In this document: in pieces, positions 60,984 through 64,000 of the stretch
Layout: every line of letters begins with the position of its first letter
Numbering within the stretch: position 1 is the first letter of the stretch
Origin: CAUPWF01 sp963515125
GTDB taxonomy: Bacteria > Bacillota > Clostridia > Lachnospirales > Lachnospiraceae
DNA length: 64,000 bases
Direction: 5' to 3'
Assembly (NCBI GenBank): GCA_052116865.1
Contig: JBQKKG010000006.1
Location: 1 to 64,000, forward strand
Program-made: the position numbers and the translations under genes
The notes under the pieces: model-generated
Databases searched by the model: none
The model's input: only the letters and a program-made list of their open reading frames with translations
Told to the model about the DNA's origin: nothing

Positions 60984-62054
60984 ATGAAAAGGAAAATGAG
61001 TAAAATAACAAAAAGTAATTTTATTACCTATGGAATGGTAGTTGTAGCTTATATTATTGTGCAGATTATGGTAATGTCTGGAAATTTATCGAGCTTGATG
61101 CAAGGACTTCTAGTTCCCCTATGTATTTATGTTATATTGGCAATATCACTTAATTTAACAGTGGGAATATTGGGAGAATTGAGTTTAGGTCATGCTGGAT
61201 TCATGTGTGTTGGTGCATTTTCAGGTGCTCTATTTTCTAAATGCACGCGTGGACTTATGCCGGATGGACTACGATTTTTCATTGCCATATTGATCGGAGC
61301 TGCATGTGCTGCAATATTTGGAATTATAATAGGAATACCGGTGTTAAGACTTCGTGGTGATTACTTAGCAATTGTTACGCTGGCATTTGGAGAAATTATC
61401 AAAAATGTGGTCAATGCACTTTATATTGGAAAAGATAGTGCAGGTCTACACTTTTCGCTAAAAGATTCCATGTCTTTAAATCTTTCAGAGGGGGGAACTG
61501 TATTAATTAATGGACCACAGGGAATAACAGGAACACCCAAAGATGCCACATTTACCATTGGAGTTGTTTTAATTATTATTACATTAATCATTGTATTAAA
61601 TCTAATGAATTCCAGAGATGGGCGTGCAATTATGGCCATTCGCGATAATCGGATTGCAGCGGAGTCTGTGGGAATTAATATTACTAAATATAAATTGATG
61701 GCATTTTCAGTATCAGCAGGATTAGCAGGTGTTGCAGGGGTATTATATGCACACAATTTAGCAACACTTACAGCATTACCAAAGAACTTTGGATACAATA
61801 TGTCGATTATGATTCTTGTATTTGTAGTGCTTGGTGGTATTGGAAATATGAGAGGATCCATAATAGCAGCTGTATTATTAACTTTATTGCCAGAATTATT
61901 GCGTGGCTTAAATGACTATCGGATGCTGATCTATGCAATTGTGTTGATTGTTATGATGTTATTTAACTGGAGTCCTAAAGCGCAAGAGTGGAAAAGTCGC
62001 TTTATGGAGTATACATGCTTTCCAAAGAAAAAAGTAACAAAGGAGGAACACTAA
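60984..62054 (+). CDS. livM: Branched-chain amino-acid ABC transporter permease LivM
   Basis: This 356-residue membrane permease has YVILAISLNLTVGILGELSLGHAGFMCVGAFSGAL, LRLRGDYLAIVTLAFGEIIK, GRAIMAIRDNRIAAESVGIN (ATPase coupling loop) and VFVVLGGIGNMRGSIIAAVLL. The stop lies one base before the livG start. Confidence 0.95.
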   Translation: MKRKMSKITKSNFITYGMVVVAYIIVQIMVMSGNLSSLMQGLLVPLCIYVILAISLNLTVGILGELSLGHAGFMCVGAFSGALFSKCTRGLMPDGLRFFIAILIGAACAAIFGIIIGIPVLRLRGDYLAIVTLAFGEIIKNVVNALYIGKDSAGLHFSLKDSMSLNLSEGGTVLINGPQGITGTPKDATFTIGVVLIIITLIIVLNLMNSRDGRAIMAIRDNRIAAESVGINITKYKLMAFSVSAGLAGVAGVLYAHNLATLTALPKNFGYNMSIMILVFVVLGGIGNMRGSIIAAVLLTLLPELLRGLNDYRMLIYAIVLIVMMLFNWSPKAQEWKSRFMEYTCFPKKKVTKEEH

Positions 62055-62055
62055 G

Positions 62056-62814
62056 ATGGCATTGTTAGAAGTAAAGAACTTAGGGATTTCCTTTGGCGGG
62101 TTGAAAGCAGTAGATGGGTTTGATGTAACAATTGAGCAGGGGCAATTGTATGGACTAATTGGGCCTAATGGCGCAGGAAAGACTACTATTTTTAACTTAC
62201 TTACGGGTGTATATAAACCAAATACAGGGTCTATCACATTAGATGGTAAGGATATTACTGGAAAACAGACCATTGATATTAACAAAGAAGGAATTGCAAG
62301 AACATTTCAAAATATTCGTTTGTTTAAGGAACTAACAGTTCTTGATAATGTAAAAGTAGGGTTACATAATGGGAATCATTATACGACAGTATCAGGAATG
62401 TTTCGTTTACCACGTTATTTCAAAGTGGAAAAAGAGATGAATGAGCAAGCAATGAAGTTATTAAAGGTCTTTGATCTGGATGGTGAATCAGAGTATCTAG
62501 CATCTAATCTGCCTTATGGAAAGCAAAGGAAACTGGAAATTGCAAGAGCATTAGCTACGAACCCCAAGTTATTGTTATTGGATGAGCCAGCAGCGGGTAT
62601 GAATCCAAACGAAACAAAGGAATTGATGGATACCATCCAATTTGTTAGAAAAGAATTCAATATGACAATTTTATTAATTGAACACGATATGAAATTAGTG
62701 TCTGGTATTTGTGAAGAATTGACAGTATTAAACTTCGGTCAAGTATTAGCCCAAGGGGATACCAGTGGCGTCTTGAATAACCCACAAGTAATTACGGCAT
62801 ATTTAGGAGAATAG
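62056..62814 (+). CDS. livG: Branched-chain amino-acid ABC transporter ATPase LivG
   Basis: This 252-residue ATPase has Walker A GPNGAGKTT, the signature-region YGKQRKLEIARAL (signature Ser-Gly-Gly-Gln changed to LPYGKQ as in the LivG branch), Walker B LLLLDEPAAGMN and switch His in LLIEHDMKLVSGI. GGAGGAAC precedes the ATG. It forms a heterodimer with LivF. Confidence 0.95.
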   Translation: MALLEVKNLGISFGGLKAVDGFDVTIEQGQLYGLIGPNGAGKTTIFNLLTGVYKPNTGSITLDGKDITGKQTIDINKEGIARTFQNIRLFKELTVLDNVKVGLHNGNHYTTVSGMFRLPRYFKVEKEMNEQAMKLLKVFDLDGESEYLASNLPYGKQRKLEIARALATNPKLLLLDEPAAGMNPNETKELMDTIQFVRKEFNMTILLIEHDMKLVSGICEELTVLNFGQVLAQGDTSGVLNNPQVITAYLGE

Positions 62815-62825
62815 GGGGGATTGCA

Positions 62826-63536
62826 ATGTCTATGTTAAAAGTGACAGATATGGAAGTTTATTACGGAGTAATTCAGGCTATAAAGGGGATTTCTTTTCAA
62901 GTAAACCAAGGTGAAGTCATTGCGTTAATTGGAGCAAATGGGGCAGGGAAAACCACAATTTTACATACCGTTACTGGACTCATTCAACCAAGAAATGGTA
63001 CAATAGAATTTGAAGGAACAGATATTACCAAAGTACCTGCGCATAAGATTGTATCTCTGGGAATGGCACACGTGCCAGAGGGACGGAGAGTGTTTGCACA
63101 GCTGTCTGTATATGAGAATTTGAAATTGGGTGCTTATACTAGAAAAGATAAGGACGAAATAGAAGAAACACTAGCTATGGTGTACAAAAGGTTTCCTCGT
63201 CTAGAAGAGAGAAAGAGTCAATTGGCTGGTACTTTGAGCGGTGGTGAACAGCAAATGCTAGCTATGGGAAGAGCCTTAATGTCTCATCCCAAAATAATTC
63301 TTATGGACGAACCTTCTATGGGTTTATCGCCTATATTTGTAAATGAAATCTTTAACATCATCAAAGAAGTTAGTGCCAGTGGAACTACCGTCTTATTAGT
63401 AGAACAAAATGCAAAAAAAGCACTTTCAATTGCAGATAGGGCTTATGTTTTGGAAACGGGTAATATTGTACTAGAAGGAGATGCCAAAGATTTGATGAAT
63501 GATGATTCTATTAAGAAGGCATATCTAGGAGAATAG
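62826..63536 (+). CDS. livF: Branched-chain amino-acid ABC transporter ATPase LivF
   Basis: This 236-residue ATPase has Walker A GANGAGKTT, AHVPEGRRVFAQLSVYENLKLGAY (LivF-specific), signature TLSGGEQQMLAMGRALM, Walker B IILMDEPSMGLSP and LLVEQNAKKALSIADRAYVLETG. It starts 11 bases after livG. The next gene follows 12 bases after its stop, so the operon may continue. Confidence 0.95.
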   Translation: MSMLKVTDMEVYYGVIQAIKGISFQVNQGEVIALIGANGAGKTTILHTVTGLIQPRNGTIEFEGTDITKVPAHKIVSLGMAHVPEGRRVFAQLSVYENLKLGAYTRKDKDEIEETLAMVYKRFPRLEERKSQLAGTLSGGEQQMLAMGRALMSHPKIILMDEPSMGLSPIFVNEIFNIIKEVSASGTTVLLVEQNAKKALSIADRAYVLETGNIVLEGDAKDLMNDDSIKKAYLGE

Positions 63537-63548
63537 GAGGTAGTTTCT

Positions 63549-64000
63549 ATGGAAAATGTGGTAATTACAATTGCAAGACAGTTTGGGAGTGGTGGTAAAA
63601 CGGTTGGAGAAGAATTGGCTAAAGAATTAGGGATTGCTTGTTACAACCAAGAAATATTACGAATGGCCTCTGATGACAGTGGCATTAGTGAAGCACTGTT
63701 TAACCAGGCAGATGAGCGCTTACGTAATGGGACTTTATTCGGAGTATCAAAGAATATTTACGATGGTCAATTAATTCCACCTACGAATAAAAAATTTGTG
63801 TCTCCAGATAATCTATTCTACTATCAGGCCAAGATCATGAAAGAACTAGCAAAAAAAGAATCTTGTGTTATTATAGGAAAATGCGCAGACTTTGTATTAA
63901 AAGATTATGAGAATGTGGTGCGTGTGTTTGTGCATGCATCTAAGGAATTTTGCTTGGAAAAAGCAGGGGAAAGAGTTGCTCCAAAAGGCAAAGAGTTAGA
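63549..64000 (+). CDS. Cytidylate kinase-like family protein (cut by window end)
   Basis: The first 150 codons are present. ATG 63549 follows AGGAGG by 7 bases and begins MENVVITIARQFGSGGKTVGEELAKELGI, with SCVIIGKCADFVLKDYENVVRVFVHA later. This is the P-loop kinase domain of the cytidylate kinase-like (AAA_26) group. It aligns with the C-terminal domain of the protein at 21615 but lacks its N-terminal extension. The 3' end lies outside the window. Confidence 0.85.
   Translation, partial: MENVVITIARQFGSGGKTVGEELAKELGIACYNQEILRMASDDSGISEALFNQADERLRNGTLFGVSKNIYDGQLIPPTNKKFVSPDNLFYYQAKIMKELAKKESCVIIGKCADFVLKDYENVVRVFVHASKEFCLEKAGERVAPKGKEL

Noticed and set aside
61421..62285. Minus-strand frames of 146 and 108 codons under livM and livG
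   Set aside because: They are shadows of conserved liv genes; composition follows the complement of the real codons.
1..64000. CRISPR arrays or restriction and other defence systems
   Set aside because: No regularly spaced repeats, Cas proteins, methyltransferases or nuclease pairs were seen.

Overview
The window looks like a chromosomal segment of a low-GC, spore-forming anaerobic Firmicute, most likely a Lachnospiraceae or related Clostridia. The evidence is the AT-rich base composition, strong AGGAGG ribosome binding sites with frequent TTG/GTG starts, rubrerythrin, two pyrophosphate-type phosphofructokinases, a SleL-like spore glycosylase, a Csp-like subtilase without signal peptide, and small clostridial proteins. 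No insertion sequence, phage, CRISPR array or integrase was found. The species is not identified.

Layout. (1) 1-1085: the 3' end of a 23S rRNA, eight tRNA genes (Asn, Glu, Thr, Met/Ile2, Asp, Val, Leu, Arg) and a strong terminator; no 5S rRNA lies between 23S and the tRNAs. (2) 1124-1855: a sigma-A promoter, a yybP-ykoY-type (manganese) riboswitch with a terminator platform, and a 148-residue protein of unknown function. (3) 2177-14925: a signalling and envelope region with a REC-GGDEF-EAL-PAS-REC-GGDEF protein, an aldo/keto reductase, a PPi-PFK, a pseudokinase-like/TPR membrane protein overlapping an Ig-like repeat membrane protein, a FapA (DUF342) protein, and a degenerate GGDEF-EAL protein. 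(4) 15042-24277: a second PPi-PFK on the minus strand, a GT2, rubrerythrin, an S8 peptidase, an NhaD/CitMHS-type antiporter, a cytidylate-kinase-like protein and a two-gene ABC exporter.

(5) 24390-51187 is a roughly 27-kb capsule/exopolysaccharide locus in three blocks. The plus-strand block 24390-41615 starts with a fused Wzz/BY-kinase. It continues with a PHP phosphatase fused to a CapD-like dehydratase, a DegT aminotransferase, a GNAT and a PglC-like phosphoglycosyl transferase. Together these suggest a bacillosamine-like initiating sugar. Unusual sugar-tailoring genes follow (two divergent DegT-like proteins, FemAB-like, PIG-L, WbqC), then glycosyltransferases, acetyltransferases and a Wzy-like polymerase. 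The minus-strand block 41605-47332 carries an F420H2-dehydrogenase-beta-like protein, the Wzx flippase, a pyruvyl transferase and two GT2s. The third block, 47889-51187, is CapE-CapF-CapG for UDP-N-acetyl-L-fucosamine.

(6) 51260-58689: mixed housekeeping and stress genes (TraX, CarD-like, BFD-like ferredoxin, SleL-like, hypoxanthine-DNA glycosylase, DUF4474-like, metallophosphoesterase, superoxide dismutase) and small genes, including two of 47 and 49 codons on the minus strand. (7) 58739-63536: a complete liv branched-chain amino-acid ABC operon, followed by a second cytidylate-kinase-like gene cut by the window end.

The least conventional items are the riboswitch controlling an orphan protein, the phosphatase-dehydratase fusion with altered active-site residues, the pseudokinase/Ig-like gene pair, and the pairing of FapA with an apparently dead GGDEF-EAL protein. 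All functional assignments come from reading motifs and recalling families; no database search was run.
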